The notes: generated from the sequence alone by a model not told the origin. A stretch of 64,000 bases of DNA from Humulus lupulus (GCF_963169125.1 NC_084798.1:171831980-171895979), one strand, 5' to 3'. Shown: positions 43,876-56,797, numbered from the stretch's first letter. Made by a program: numbers and translations.

Positions 43876-46800
43876 ATAGATTTTTATGCAAAGTTCAAAT
43901 AAACCAAAAATTAAATAACTGAGTCCCACTGATAATTTAGGAAAGTCTCTTAAAAACAAAACATAATTTAAATGGCGTTCTACGTTGATCGTTTTTCCGT
44001 CCATAGGATTACCCCACGCCATACACCCAATGATGAAAGAACTCCTCACGTCACCACGCGTGCCATAGAGAAATCCTATTTGCTACCTAGAAGGAAAGTA
44101 AGGGGGGTGAGCTAAAAGCCCAGTAAGGAAGTACAAACAAATAAGCATGTAAGAATACAACAAAAGCAAACACTAACGTTCATCTAAAACATCATGGTAT
44201 ATCATAACATAATCGTAACATATCATCATATCATAACATAATTGTAACATATCATCATATCATAACATAATCGTAACATATCATCATATCATAACATAAT
44301 CATAGCATATCATCATATCATAACATAATCGTGACATATCATCGTATCACAAACATACAGCATACATGATGAGCATGGATCGCTAGTTGTCCATGTCACC
44401 CTATGAGGTAAACAGGAGATCACTGGTCCTTGAATAACATCGGTGCGTCCGCTCTAGGAGTTACGTCTCAATGTCCTTAGTAACTCGTTCGATGTATCTG
44501 ACATCGTAATCTGTTTGATGTATCTAACATCGTAATCTGTTTGATGTATCTGACATCGTAACTGGTTTGATGTATCTAACATCCATACACATATCACATT
44601 CAACATATCATCACGTTATGGCATTCATAATTCATAACAATTTATTCACACAACAGTCTTACCATTCATAGCATAAAATCATAGAATCTATCTAACTTCC
44701 TTACCTCAGGTCCAAGCTAAGAATTTCACAATCTTTCAACGAGCCTATATCATAATCAAAATAACATTTCTTAGGTTCATAAAATTACTATTTTGCCCTT
44801 CCATACAACTCATGTGTGCATGGGCCATGCACTCATGATAACAGTTACACAAAACATGCAATTATCGCCAAAATAGAATAATGCTCGTTTTACCCATTTT
44901 ACTAGCATGATCGTTTTATAAAAACCACATAGTTGAATAATAAACATAATTTTGGACGTAAAAGTGGATTTGCATGTAACATGCATACGTGGGAACATTG
45001 CGTAATAAAGACGTTTTCAAAAACGATAATTCTACATTTCTTACTTTTATTGTTTTAAAATCAATAGTCATATTACATGCTTTATCTTTCTTAAAAATTT
45101 CTAAGTTGATTAAATTTCTCAAAACTTTATTTCATTTTATAAAATTATTTTATTTTAGCTCAAAAATAAAATATGTGACATCTTCATTAATAAATCTCAA
45201 ATTACAAAGAATTAACCAAAAAGCTTGGATTTAATTAAAATGCCTATTCTTAATATGTTTCTTTAGAAAAATAAATTTTATCATTGTGTTACATAAATGA
45301 TGTGAAAAATATATTTTTAAGTGTGGAAAAATATATTTTTATTTAAATTATTTAAGACTTAGTTTTATGTAACAAAATCCATATGTGACAATTAAATAAC
45401 AATTTTTAACCTTTTTAAAATAAACTTTCAGCCACCATTTATATTTTCTAAAAAATCACAAATAAATAGAATCTAAATATTTTTCTCAATCAAAATAAAG
45501 GAAAAATCATAACTTATCAAAATATGCATTCATACCATTAAAAATACCATTTTTCAATATTACTATAACTTAGGAAAAATAATTTATTCCAAAAACTCCT
45601 CAAATTCATTTTAGTGAAACTCACTTCATATTTTCTTACAAAAATTCCAGCAACTATTTTTATCATTAAAATCACCATAATCAATTTAAAAGCTCATATT
45701 TTTCTAAAAATTCAATAAAAATTCTGTAGGTAAATAATTGAGTAAAATATCATTTTAATGGGACTTAAAATCCCCTTTTTAATTTCATAAATTAACATAA
45801 CATCAAGAACATTACTTATGCATGCAATTCATCTTTTTATCAACTTTTTCCCAATTATTTACAAAAAAAACAGCAAGCTTAATTCCTCATGAAACTCAAC
45901 TTTTATCCCAAAAATTACATAAAATCATACATGTCCAAAATCTCATCATACTCTTATTATATGCATGATTCTAATATCACTAACATATTCACATGAAATC
46001 CAACAAAACACTAACAATAACAATAACATATATTAATTCATAAGCACCATATTCACATATGCCTTATATTAACCTAACATGTTTCTATCATTATTTTCAT
46101 GCATCTTATAATTTATTCATTCACAATATAACATGCATCCTATCAAAATTTCATGGATCCAAATATCAAGATTACCAATTATCAACTTACCCATATTACA
46201 TAGGTCCTAAAACATGGATCTAATATATTGAAAATCACACAACATCAAACAAAAATATCAAGAACATCCTTGGGTATGCCTAGGCCGAAATCTCCACATA
46301 TGCATTCATAAATTATCACTAATCATTATTCATAGAAAGATCAACACCAAAACCCTTTTATACACTAAACCATAATATCCTTCATGCAAGATCAAACAAC
46401 TCATAATCAACAAGATATCAAGAACACAAAGTACCCATTTTTCTACCCAAAACATGAATCCCCTTTTTAACCATAATCCCTCAAATAATCTATTCATCAA
46501 AACCATCACAAAATTTAGAAAGGATTTCAATACCTCTTCTTGATAGAAAATCAAGAATCAAAACCAACCAAGAGTCCAATAATCCTCCTTGCTCAAACCC
46601 TAGGGGTTGTATATTTGAATGATCAAGATGAAGAAGAAGATGAACAAGGTTAGAGACAACCCAATAATAATACTAGATTAATCATAAGGAAAAATAACCA
46701 AAAACCTTACCCTAGCTTGAACCCCTTTTTCTTCTTCTTCTTCCTTTCTTTCTTCTCCTCCTTCTCTCTCTAGGTCACGCCCTCTCTCTCTCTCTCTCTC

Positions 46801-47539
46801 TCTTCTCTCTATATTTCAGCAGCCCAAGAGCATAATGCTCTTCCATTTTTCCCCATTCCCTCTTTATCCTAATTTTCCCATAATGACACAATAAAAGAAA
46901 AAGGTAACTTTCCTATTCTCTTCATATTTTCTCTTAATTCCTCTTTATTTTTCTTTTATTATAAAGGATAGGAGTCAAATGATAGTTTCCCAAATGGTCT
47001 ATCCTCATCCAATTAAATCTCATTCTCTCAAAAGAAAAATGGAAAAAAAATCAAACAAATCCCCTAATATCCTTCACGCCACCTACATGCCCTTTTCCTT
47101 CCATTATATTTATTTTCCTATCAATTAAATAAAACTACACAAAAATATCAAATAAAAGGCAATTATAAAATGTGTAGAAAATCCACACATGTGCACCTTA
47201 TTACCATGTACTAGCACACACTAAAACACTAGAGTGCATCACTATCTTCCATGCACCTTAGTGCACTCAACCATAGCTCACATAATTACCTCAATTGTCA
47301 CACTTATTTAAAATGTAACACTAGTAGTAAAATAAACATGTTACACAATTATTCACTTATTAAATAAATTAACCAAACAATTCTAACAATTAAATAAAAT
47401 AATAAACAATCAAATAAAACAAATAATCAACCAAATAAAATAACAACACTTAAATAAAACAATTCATCACACTTAACATTTAAATAAAATAAATCACAAA
47501 ACTTTAAATAATCTAAAAAAAAAAATTTGGTGCACTACA
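43876..47539 (-). repeat. LTR copy 2 of the dimer, missing its first ~280 bp
   Basis: Begins ATAGATTTTTATGCAAAG, matching copy 1 only from ~40790 onward, so the terminal AACGCCCTAG duplication is absent. It is otherwise collinear with copy 1, with the same arrays (44195-44345 and 44480-44590). It carries an extra segment around 46570-47150 not seen in copy 1, including a (TC)n run at 46784-46803. It ends TTTGGTGCACTACA. Confidence 0.8.
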
Positions 47540-47544
47540 AAAAG

Positions 47545-47661
47545 TGGAATCGTATAATAATTCAAATACGATATTTATTTAAATTATGGTTATATATTAG
47601 GTGCATTCGAGCAAATGATCTTGAATGATAACTATTTGTTTAACATCTTCCAACCTAATAC
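47545..47661 (-). repeat. Remnant LTR of the old gypsy element, part 2
   Basis: A short AT-rich stretch between the dimer's TSD and the Tekay element. By position it is the continuation of the old LTR interrupted at 40510. No terminus is recognisable. Confidence 0.35.
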
Positions 47662-50600
47662 TGTAATGCCCTAATTTCCCATAAATTATTGAGAACACAG
47701 CGTTGGATCATAATCATAAACATTGCTCTATTATTGAATGAAACTTAAAAAAAAATATGGATCCATGGTTTTACAACAATAAAATAACTATCTTTAACAT
47801 ATTAAAATGAGCAAAATTTAAATAAAACTTTAAAAGAAAACATTCTTTAATAAATAAATAAATAGGCCCACTTGATCTTCCTCGACTATATGGTCCCCAC
47901 GAGTACATCACGAAGCTCCTCCCACTCGCCACCAACCTTTTCTATCTTTAATTACCTGAAATGACAATATTATAACGGGTGAGCTTCTAAGTCCAGTAAG
48001 GAAAATACAAACATGAGTTAGTCATATAATCATTTAATCAACATATCATAAATTTCACAAGAGTCATAACAAAACTTATTTATACTAATCATACAACATC
48101 ATAAAACCCTAGGTCATATCATATCCTAAGGCATAATCATAAATCATAATCAAGTCATAATCATAAATCATCATCTAAGTCATAATCATAAATCACAAAT
48201 TATAGGTCATAAGTTATAATCATAACTATAGGTCATTGATCATAATAAAAAGTTAGATATAATAAAAAAGATAAGTGCTTATATAGGGGTGACAATTAAG
48301 CCCTGACATAAGTCCATCATACACCGGACATCAACTTAGATCTGTCATAAAATTTTGGCATCCGAGCCTACCAGACATAAGTCCATCATACATCATTGGA
48401 CACCTTAGGTCCAGACACACTTACCCCTTTATTGTTCCTGAAATGTTAGGTCATACAAAAGATAAACTAGATCATAAACTAAACTACCTAATTTTTCTTA
48501 CCAAAAATCGGAATATTGGAGACAAGAACAGGATTGGAAACTCCTAAAACAAAACATAAAGAAACCATAAGTCCTCTAGAGAAAAGAAGATGAATAGAAG
48601 ATCTAAACCATTGGATTAAAGACTTACCAAAAACCTTAAGTTTCAAAGAAATTGAACACCTAACCAAAAGTCATTATAACGAGTTAGGATTTGGAAGAAA
48701 ATGAAAAGAATAAGAGGAACTATAATGAACTAAACTTGAGGATAAAGAATACCTTAGATAGATTAGAACTTCGATCTACACCTCAATATCGAAAACTCAC
48801 TCTATCTTACTTCCCAAGTGTTTATAAAAGCTTTAGATTTGAAAGTTTTAACCCCAAAACCCTAGTGTATCTCTCTAGAATGAACTTACCAGCTTGGAGG
48901 CTCTAAACTGTGCTTGAAAGATGATGAAAAATGGCTGAGTGAAGGGTCCTATTTATAGAGTTCAATGAGTGAAACTAACTCCTTTTAAAATGAATAAATA
49001 AATGATTAAAAATACATTTTTCTCTCTATAGATGCCCAAAACTCGGTCAAAAACGTTCATGAACAAGTCAAAGTTGTTGAGGGCTGTTTCTAGTTTCAGA
49101 TTCCACGAAAATTAAAAAATGTTCACTGGAGCCGATATATCGCCTGCACCATAAGCCCGAGGGTCCGTGGTTTCGTTTGTGCGAATTCGACGTATTTTTC
49201 GTATCAATCATAGGCGATATATTGGCCCCTATAGCTGCGATATATCAGCATAAGCTGATATTTCAAACACGTTTTTGCACACTTTCAACACACTTGAATT
49301 TGTTTAAATCACTTTGACTAAGTAAAATGTGATCCTAACAGCAGAGGGAAGGTTCTAGACTTTCTAGACTTATTCATGATTATTTAATTCATCAAAAACC
49401 TTAAATCTTTAATAAACATATATATGACAAATGTCACATTCTTAATTATTCTGTCTATTCCTTAGGTTATAATAAATAATATTCTTAGGGCTATCTTCAT
49501 TAATCAAACCTTAAATAAAATTAATATTTATAAACCATAGGCTAAATTTCCTAATAAGGCTTAGGACCTTGATTAGGAGTCCGGGAGGGCCATATGGATC
49601 CACTTTTCATTATAAGGGCATTTTGGTAATTTGGCCCATTGAGGGCATATTTGTATATTTTCATGCATGTTGGTGAATTATGAATGAGGCCACATTATAA
49701 TGTGGATTTGTTCGAGCTATTCGGCATGAGACAATCTTTGAATGGAAGTTAGCAGTTTGGTCATAACTGAGTTAATTTCCAAGCTCGGGGTGAGTCTCAG
49801 GATAATTTGATGATTAGTACATTACCAGGAATTATAGGGTAATGGGATATGATTTATTAGTATTTGATAACATTAGGAATAACGAGAATTGGAGGATGTT
49901 AATTATAATTAACGAGATAGATGGGAAATAATGGTTTTGCCCTTGTTAGCTTTAAAGGAAATTATTTAACCTAGGGGCATTTTGGCCTTTTGACCAAAGG
50001 ATATATTTAAAATAAGAAGGCTGTAGAAAACTAAACCAAAATAGAGCACGTTTCTCTTCTTCCTCCGGACCATTTTCTTCTTCTTTTCCTTTGAAATTTT
50101 GAAGCTCCAATTGAGGATTCAAGCTAGGGAATCAAGCCTTAAGGATCTAGGATTGTGTTCTACCATTGAAGAGGGTTTAATCTTGAGCTTGAGGTAAGAA
50201 TTCAGCCATGGAAACTCTAGTTTTTGCCCTATTTTTTCAATTAGTTTTCAGCTGGAATTTTGGATTGGATAGTTGGGAATTCAATGAAGTTTTTGGCAAA
50301 GTTTCATTAGGTTATGATACCTTGGGCTTGTATGATTGGTTTATGGGTTCATTTTTGGGTTTGGTTGAGGTTTGGAAGCATATTTTGAAGTTTGGAAATT
50401 GGAGAACTCGAAGTGAAAAAAGCCAGGGCTGGAACACCCTGGTTCTGGCGCTACAGCACTATCCAGGGCATGGCAGCTCTGGTTGTAGCGCCAGGGTGCT
50501 ATTTTGGGTACTTTTGAGGGTTTTTGGCTCGAGGTTTCAATTCCTAAGGCTATCGAATCTAATAACCATGTTAGTCAGATTCGAGGTCCCCGGAGTGAGG

Positions 50601-50769
50601 TTTAGATCATGAACCTTTATTATTGATTTTATTGATGGAATTCCATATTTGGTTATGACTAGGTGACCGTTAAGGGACCAAAGGATCGATCGTTCTCAAG
50701 GGTTGTTCCTTTATTATTTCACGCTCGAACCAAAGGTAAGAAACCTGCACCCAATATGTGATGCATGTG

Positions 50770-52828
50770 TGTAATGACCCAACTATTTCTAAGACCTTGG
50801 ATCATTAAACTACTAGACATAGCTACTATTTTTTGGAAAATGTACATAAGAAAATAATCATAACTTTATTGAAAACCCAAAATAAATATTGTGAAAATTA
50901 CATAATAAGATGTAAATATGGTATGGGATCCCATTATTTATAAAACATAAAAAAAAAAACATAAACTTTAATTGTTAAAAATACTAAATGCAGAAATACA
51001 TCAAAACATGATTTAAAAGACTAAAAATAAATAAAGTCATCCTCGATCCACATGCAGTCCATTCAATCCATTCATCCTTAACACACAAGCCAAGCTGCCA
51101 AGAATCCTTCCGCCTTCCATATTCATTCTTCTGCATCAAGCTAACAATAAAGGAGTGAGTCTAATGCCCAGTAAGGAAAATCAACTGTCAACATACAACA
51201 TATTTCATAAACATAAGACTACAAACATATATCACATATGACTACAACATTAATGGCCAATATATATTATTGGGGCTTGTAAGCTAAACAAGTCATATGC
51301 CCAATATAACTTCTTGGGGCTTCCTTATCTAAGCAAGTCATATGGCCAATCATCCATTCTTGGGGCTTGTTATCTTAAAAAGTCACATGCCCAATCATAA
51401 ATTCTCAGGGATTGCTTGTCTAAGCAAGTCATGTGCCCAAGCGACTGAAAACACATTCTATACATATACATATCATAACATAAACATATACATATACATA
51501 TCATAACATATAAGCACATAAAATCTATCATATTTTCCTTACCAAAACCGGGATATGAGAACAAGGACAGGATTTGGAACACTCCTAAAACCAACTATAA
51601 GAATGGTGAGTATTTCTAAAGATTAAAGAATAAATGTGGAAACTAAACCTTCAAGAAGAAACTTACCAAGAAAGATCATTAAGTTTCAAGAACCTTTGTT
51701 GACCTTATGGATTGGTGTAACTTCAATACCGAAATACACTAAACCTCACTTCCCAAGTATTTTATAAAGCTTAAGAATGACAAAGCTTTTATCCCAAACC
51801 TAAGTGTATCTCTCTATACTAACACTAGCACCTTGGATGCTCTGATCAAGTACTTGAAGAATGAAGAAAATGGCTGAGCACTAGGTCCTATTTATAGAGT
51901 TTGAGGAGTGAAACTATCCTATTAAAAAAATACTTAAATCCTTAAATAAACATGATTATGACAAGTGTCATGCTCTTAGTGGTTCTGGAAGATTCTAGAG
52001 TTTCTAAAACTTTCTTTTATATTTAATTCCTTAAATAAACATGATTATGACAAGTGTCATGCTCTTAGTGGTTTTGGAAGGTTCTAGAGTTTCTAGATCT
52101 TTCTTTTATTTAAAAAAAATACTTAATTTCATTCTAACTATAATCCAAATTTAAATTTAAATAATAGAATCCTAACTTCTAACTTCCTAAATCTCGTAAT
52201 TCTAAACTCACCTGTAGTAAAATCAACATGACTGGAGCTGTAGAATTCTGATTTAGACCATCTTTATACTCTTAGAAAGCTAATTTAATTATCTACAACT
52301 TTCTAGAAATACTATTTTTTTGAAATTCATAATATAACTAGGTCAAAAATAGGTCGGACGTTACATTACCCTAAAGTTACGAAAAATCTATTTAATTATC
52401 TAAATAACAACCTAATCCAAAAATATCTTAACTAACCATAAAGTAACAAACTCTAATTCCCTAAGCTGATTTCAAATATACTAAGCCCAAAATCTTATTG
52501 GGCTTTATGTAGGCTCGAACCATAACACTTTTTAATAATATCATAATTAATTTACTCTTATGCAATCACCCCTTTTTCCACAAACAATGCTACTAATATC
52601 ATAAACCTATACTATACTATAATAATCATAACTACTAAAAAAATTAAACCTTATGTTATAATTAATATTCTTAAACTATAGGTTAAACTTATAAAATCCA
52701 TTACTATTGCTACGAGTGTCCTACTAAGTCCCGAATTGAACCAAAATCCACAGAAACTAACATACTACAAACTAATACTAACTACTACTACTATCTAGCT
52801 AGTTAAGTAAATATTCTGGAACTCTACA
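50770..52828 (-). repeat. Solo LTR nested inside the plus-orientation LTR, TSD ATGTG
   Basis: The plus strand reads TGTAATGACCCAAC (50770) to GGAACTCTACA (52828), with a perfect duplication ATGTG at 50765-50769 and 52829-52833. Minus orientation is inferred from the TATA box TATAAATA (51889-51896) and from parallels with the Tekay LTR (CTTCCCAAGT, TTATAAA, GGTCCTATTTATAGAGTT). At ~52770-52828 it shares CTACTACTATCTAGCTA with the Tekay LTR end. Internal duplication: AAATAAACATGATTATGACA near 51942 and 52034. Confidence 0.88.
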
Positions 52829-53394
52829 ATGTGATGCATAAGATACATGAGATTAGGGCATGGCATGAATGTTGAATATGAGATTGATCAGAGCTTGAGT
52901 CTCTGTAATTGTGCATGATTATAATTATGCTTCTGATTATTGATTAAGCATGCTAAATGCCTTATATCTGAATATTTGACATATGACACATGTCTGTTTG
53001 CATTACCTCATTGAGGAAGCACTGCCTTATTAGTCAGGGAACGACAATGGTGTCAGTATTGATTGTGAAGCTGTAACTTATTATTAGTCAAGTTCAGCAG
53101 TAGTACTGAGCACTGGTCGTATGGTATTGACTTATGAGTCAAGAACGGTATTAGCGTGTTTAACGCAAGCTGAAAAGATTAAATATAAGCAACATAAGCA
53201 TTATCATCATAAGTGTGAAATGTTTGACCAACTTTATGTTCGATGAAAACAAAAGCTCTTGTCTAGTCTAAAGGCTAGTTACTTAGAGCCGGTGCCAAAA
53301 AGGCTCAGGTGACTGCAACGTCACATGGCAATGGGTGCTGAGCCCAAGTTCATGACTCATTCATTAGTCACTTATCAGGTTAGGGTGCATAGCC

Positions 53395-53523
53395 CAGGGT
53401 GTGGCTCATTAGTCACCTATACAGAGTGTGACTCATTAGTCACCTATACAGAGTGTGACTCATTAGTCACCTATACAGAGTGTGGCTCATTAGTCACCTA
53501 TCCAGAGTGTGACTCATTAGTCA
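53395..53523 (+). repeat. ~27-bp minisatellite with TGACTCATTAGTCA core, part 1
   Basis: The unit CAGAGTGTGACTCATTAGTC plus ACCTATA recurs about five times, and the array continues at 55995-56225 after the solo LTR insertion. Each unit carries TGACTCAttaGTCA, a near-palindrome. Confidence 0.88.
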
Positions 53524-55994
53524 TGTAACGCCCTGGTTACCCCAAGACCGTTACGGTGAATGTTGAACCGTGAATTTAACTCGCTACCCAAGTTCTTTGG
53601 TTAAAAACGTGCTTCTAGGTGTTATTAATAGGTTAAGGTGGAAAACCAATCAAGAGGAAAGGATATATTTTATTTAAAACATAAAACTATTATGGGCCCA
53701 TAAAATCGTTTACATGTTATTTACAATGCAAAATGTTCACTACACTATAAAATTTAGAACCTGCCGATCTAAGCGGCAAAAATAGGGTAAACCCCCTAGT
53801 TCCCTGGAGAACTCCTTGGCCATGGTGGTCAAGCGGCCGCATATGTACACAACACCACCTAAGCTCTCCACTCAAAGTTAGGTGAGCTTTTCTTTCCCTT
53901 TACCTGCACCACAATTGCACCCATGAGCCAAAGCCCAGCAAGAAAACACAATAATGCAAGTATATAATATCAAACGATGATCATGATAATCATATAGAGC
54001 TTATAGCCCTGAACAGATGAGTGAGTAACACTTTGTGGTTACATTAACCATGAAGGAGCTTATAGCTCTTAATCAGATGAGTGATTTAACACTTGAGGTT
54101 CTGGTAAACCATAATGAGTGACTGATGAGCAAGTCACTAGCTTAAACCAATGAGTGACTGATGGGTAAGTTACTAACTTAAATAGATGAGAGACTGTTGG
54201 GTAAGTCTCTAGCTTAACAGATGAGTGACTGATGGTTAAGTCACTACGGGGCTCGACGCCCATAGCCATGTGACTAAACAGTCACCAGGGCTCGCTGGCC
54301 CTGGCTCTAAATGACTAGCCTTTGGCTAGACAAGCGCATATAGTATTCATCGAACTTGAGGTCGGTCCGGCATTAATGCTCATTCGAGTCATTCAATGCA
54401 ATTGTCGATTAGATCTAATTTTTATTGGCTTGCATTAACACGCTAAGGCCGTTCTTGACTTATAAGTCAATCCCATGTGACTAGTGCTCAGTACCACTGC
54501 CGAACTTGACTAATGAGTCACAGCTTCACAATTGGTACTGACACCATTGCCATTTCTAACTATTCAGCCAGTGACATACATAGGTGAGCAAGATTTGCTA
54601 AGCATTCAATATTAAACCCATGTCCACATTTAAACATTCAACATGCCTCATGAATAACCATGCATGTCACATATGGGGTGCAGTTTAATTACCTCTGATT
54701 CGAGCGAGAATTAGTAAAAGAACGACCCTTGAGAACGATCTGTCTTTTAGTTCCTTAGCGGTCACCTAGTCATAACCAAATATGGGATTCCATCAATAAA
54801 AATGAATAACAAAGGTTTCCGAACCAAGACCTAGCCTCTAGGACATCGAATCACACTAAACTAGGTAGTAGGAACGATCCCGAGGCCTAAGATTGAGTTC
54901 CCATGATCAAAACACCCATTTGGCCTCAAAAACCCTCATGAGCCGCAGCCCCAAAACCTTGAGCCGCGGCCCCCATCCAAGCCAGGAGAACCAGGGGCAA
55001 GCGCCGCGACGCACCTTACCCAGTGCCGCGGCCCCCAGCACACACAAAACCCCACCATCTTCAGCATCGAGCTCGGGTCGCAGCGCCCAAGAACAGGGTC
55101 GCGTCCCCACCTTGGAAACCTACCATAACTCTGATTTCTCACATTTTAAACCTTCCAAAAACCTACTTAAACATCTCCAAATCCAAAAATCAAAATTCCC
55201 AATCATCCCAATGATCCAAAATCATCAAATCCCGAGGCTCAAACAATTCAAAAACTCCTCGACACACAAAATCCAAATCAAGGCTTTAAAACTCTAAAAC
55301 TCAAAACTTAAAGCTTAGATTACCTTTGATTGGGTTGTTTCTCACCAAATCCTTCGGTTAAGAAGCTTCTAATCTTTCCTAGGATCGCTATGCCTCGATC
55401 CTCGCTTGATTCTGACTCCTAGAACTCAAGTTCTCTTTGAAATTGCCACAAATAGTCACAAAGGATAATGGGAGAGAGAAAAAATGTTTTAACGTAAGGT
55501 TTCCTTCTGACAGACTACTTCAGGCTTAAGTAATCTCAAATAAATCCTAATGCTCGGGGTCCCAAAAACACCCCCGGGGGAAAAATATTCAAAACTCCCA
55601 GAATTTCCTCCTGATCTCAATAACTCCCAATATATCATCAAATAAACATCCTCATTATCCAATATCCCAATAATTGACCCCGTTATGACAAAACCGCTAA
55701 CTTGCAACCTAAGACCGTCTCATGCCGAATAGCTCGAATATATCCCCATAATAATGGGATCTCATCCATAAATCACAACATGCACCAAAATACACAAATA
55801 TGCCCTTAACGGGCCAAATTACCAAAATATCCTTATAATCAAATGTGGACCCACATGCATGCATTTAACATCATATTATAATATAATTCACATAAACATG
55901 CATATAATCATTTAATGGCATAATAAAACAATTATGGCCCTCCCGGCCTACTAATCCATCCATTAAACTGCATTAGGGATTTTGGGGCATTACA
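53524..55994 (-). repeat. Solo LTR nested in the minisatellite, TSD AGTCA
   Basis: The plus strand reads TGTAACGCCCTGG (53524) to TTTGGGGCATTACA (55994). A perfect 5-bp duplication AGTCA lies at 53519-53523 and 55995-55999. It is the same family as the surrounding plus LTR but inserted in the opposite orientation (shared CATGCCGAATAGCTCGAATA and its complement near 49720). It has its own version of the minisatellite at 54085-54250 (GAGTGACTGATGGGTAAGT). A CpG-rich block lies at 54940-55125. No internal domain. Confidence 0.88.
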
Positions 55995-56225
55995 AGTCAC
56001 CTATACAGAGTGTGACTCATTAGTCACCTATCAGAGTGTGACTCATTGGTCAACTATTCAGAGATAGACTTATCAATCATCTACACAGAGATAGACTTAT
56101 CAGTCATCTATTTAGAGAGTGACTTATTCGTCAATTATTCAGAGAGACTTATTAGTCGTCTACCTCACAGAGACGTATTAGTCATCTACCTCGGAGCAAG
56201 TGACTTATTAGTCATCTACTCAGAG
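55995..56225 (+). repeat. ~27-bp minisatellite, part 2 (degenerating)
   Basis: Continuation of the 53395 array. The first copies match it; later ones drift to AGAGATAGACTTATCAGTCA and GTGACTTATTAGTCATCTAC. Spacing stays near 27-30 bp. Confidence 0.82.
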
Positions 56226-56797
56226 CGCAGGACTCCACAAACATTTATTTACACCTGCTTGCACGCATGAGTATGGTTATTAATGCTAGGCATGCTTATC
56301 ATGATTTATTAACATGTTATTACTTGTTCATGAGCATATTGAGTTTTCTTGTTGAGCTTCGGCTCACGGGTGCTATGTGGTGCAGGTAAAGGCAAAAGAA
56401 AGCTGGACCATCCTTGAGTTGGAGAGCTTAGGTGACGATGTGTACATATGCGGCTGCTCGACCACCACAGCCGAGGGTTTGAAGAGGAACTAGGGTTAAA
56501 CCCTAATTTGCTGCTTAGGTCGGTTGGTTGTATATATTTTATTGTAATTATCCTTTAAATATATTTTTCAGGATCCCAATGTATACAGTAAACATTTTAG
56601 TGAAACGTTGTATCTTAACTAAAAAATTTAACCCTAAACCGTTAATCATACTTAGTTACACGATTATGGCCAAATGACTCGATTAGCGAGTATAGCACTG
56701 TTTAAAATGCACACTGTAATGGTCCCTAGGTAGTAAGGTGTTACAACTACTACTACTACTACTGCTATCTAGCTACGTAAAATTCTGAGACGCTACA

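Larger units (their letters stand above)
40511..47539 (-). mobile_element. Compound of two directly joined LTRs (LTR dimer), TSD AAAAG
   Basis: Two long direct copies, 40511-43875 and 43876-47539, abut with no PBS, gag, pol or PPT between them. The pair as a whole is flanked by a perfect 5-bp duplication AAAAG (40506-40510 and 47540-47544). Termini are TGCAAAGAACGCCCTAG (left) and TTTGGTGCACTACA (right). Minus-strand orientation is inferred by analogy with the Tekay LTRs nearby, which end GGGC(A/G)TTACA. Confidence 0.82.
49545..56745 (+). repeat. Plus-orientation LTR inserted in the Tekay 3' LTR, itself twice interrupted
   Basis: The right end GTAAGGTGTTACA (56745) is clear and parallels the GGGCGTTACA end of the related LTR at 53524-55994 (read in reverse). 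The left end is uncertain: similarity to that LTR's start begins around 49545-49590 (CCTAAT ... ATTAGGAGTCCGGGAGGGCC), but no TGTAATGCCCC terminus is seen. Native parts are ~49545-50769, 52829-53523 and 55995-56745. The 134-residue frame at 50208-50612 is Phe/Trp/Leu-rich with no domain and is judged fortuitous. Confidence 0.6.
47662..56797 (-). repeat. 3' LTR of the Tekay element, interrupted by nested LTRs
   Basis: The plus-strand left end TGTAATGCCCTAATTTCCC matches the 62460 LTR, and the right end GAGACGCTACA (56787-56797) abuts the PPT. Native sequence is 47662-~49545 and 56746-56797; the rest is nested insertion. The minus-strand TATA box TATAAATA is at 48950-48957. A tandem region of CATAATCATAAATCATAAT lies at 48120-48260. 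The frame at 48691-48906 recurs in the 5' LTR (63464-63679) and is considered non-coding. Confidence 0.75.

Noticed and set aside
48691..48906. 71-codon frame in the Tekay 3' LTR, repeated at 63464-63679
   Set aside because: Present because both copies are LTRs. It lies antisense to the LTR's own promoter and shows no domain.
50208..50612. 134-codon plus-strand open frame inside an LTR
   Set aside because: Composition is Phe/Leu/Trp-rich without a domain, and it is embedded in LTR sequence whose relative at 53524-55994 has no matching intact frame.
53395..53523. Regular direct repeats that could suggest a CRISPR-like array
   Set aside because: The spacers are as similar as the repeats and the array is in a plant LTR. 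It is a minisatellite.
54893..55297. 134-codon frame in the solo LTR 53524-55994
   Set aside because: Pro/Ser/Lys-rich translation of a CpG-rich LTR block. No start context or conservation is visible.
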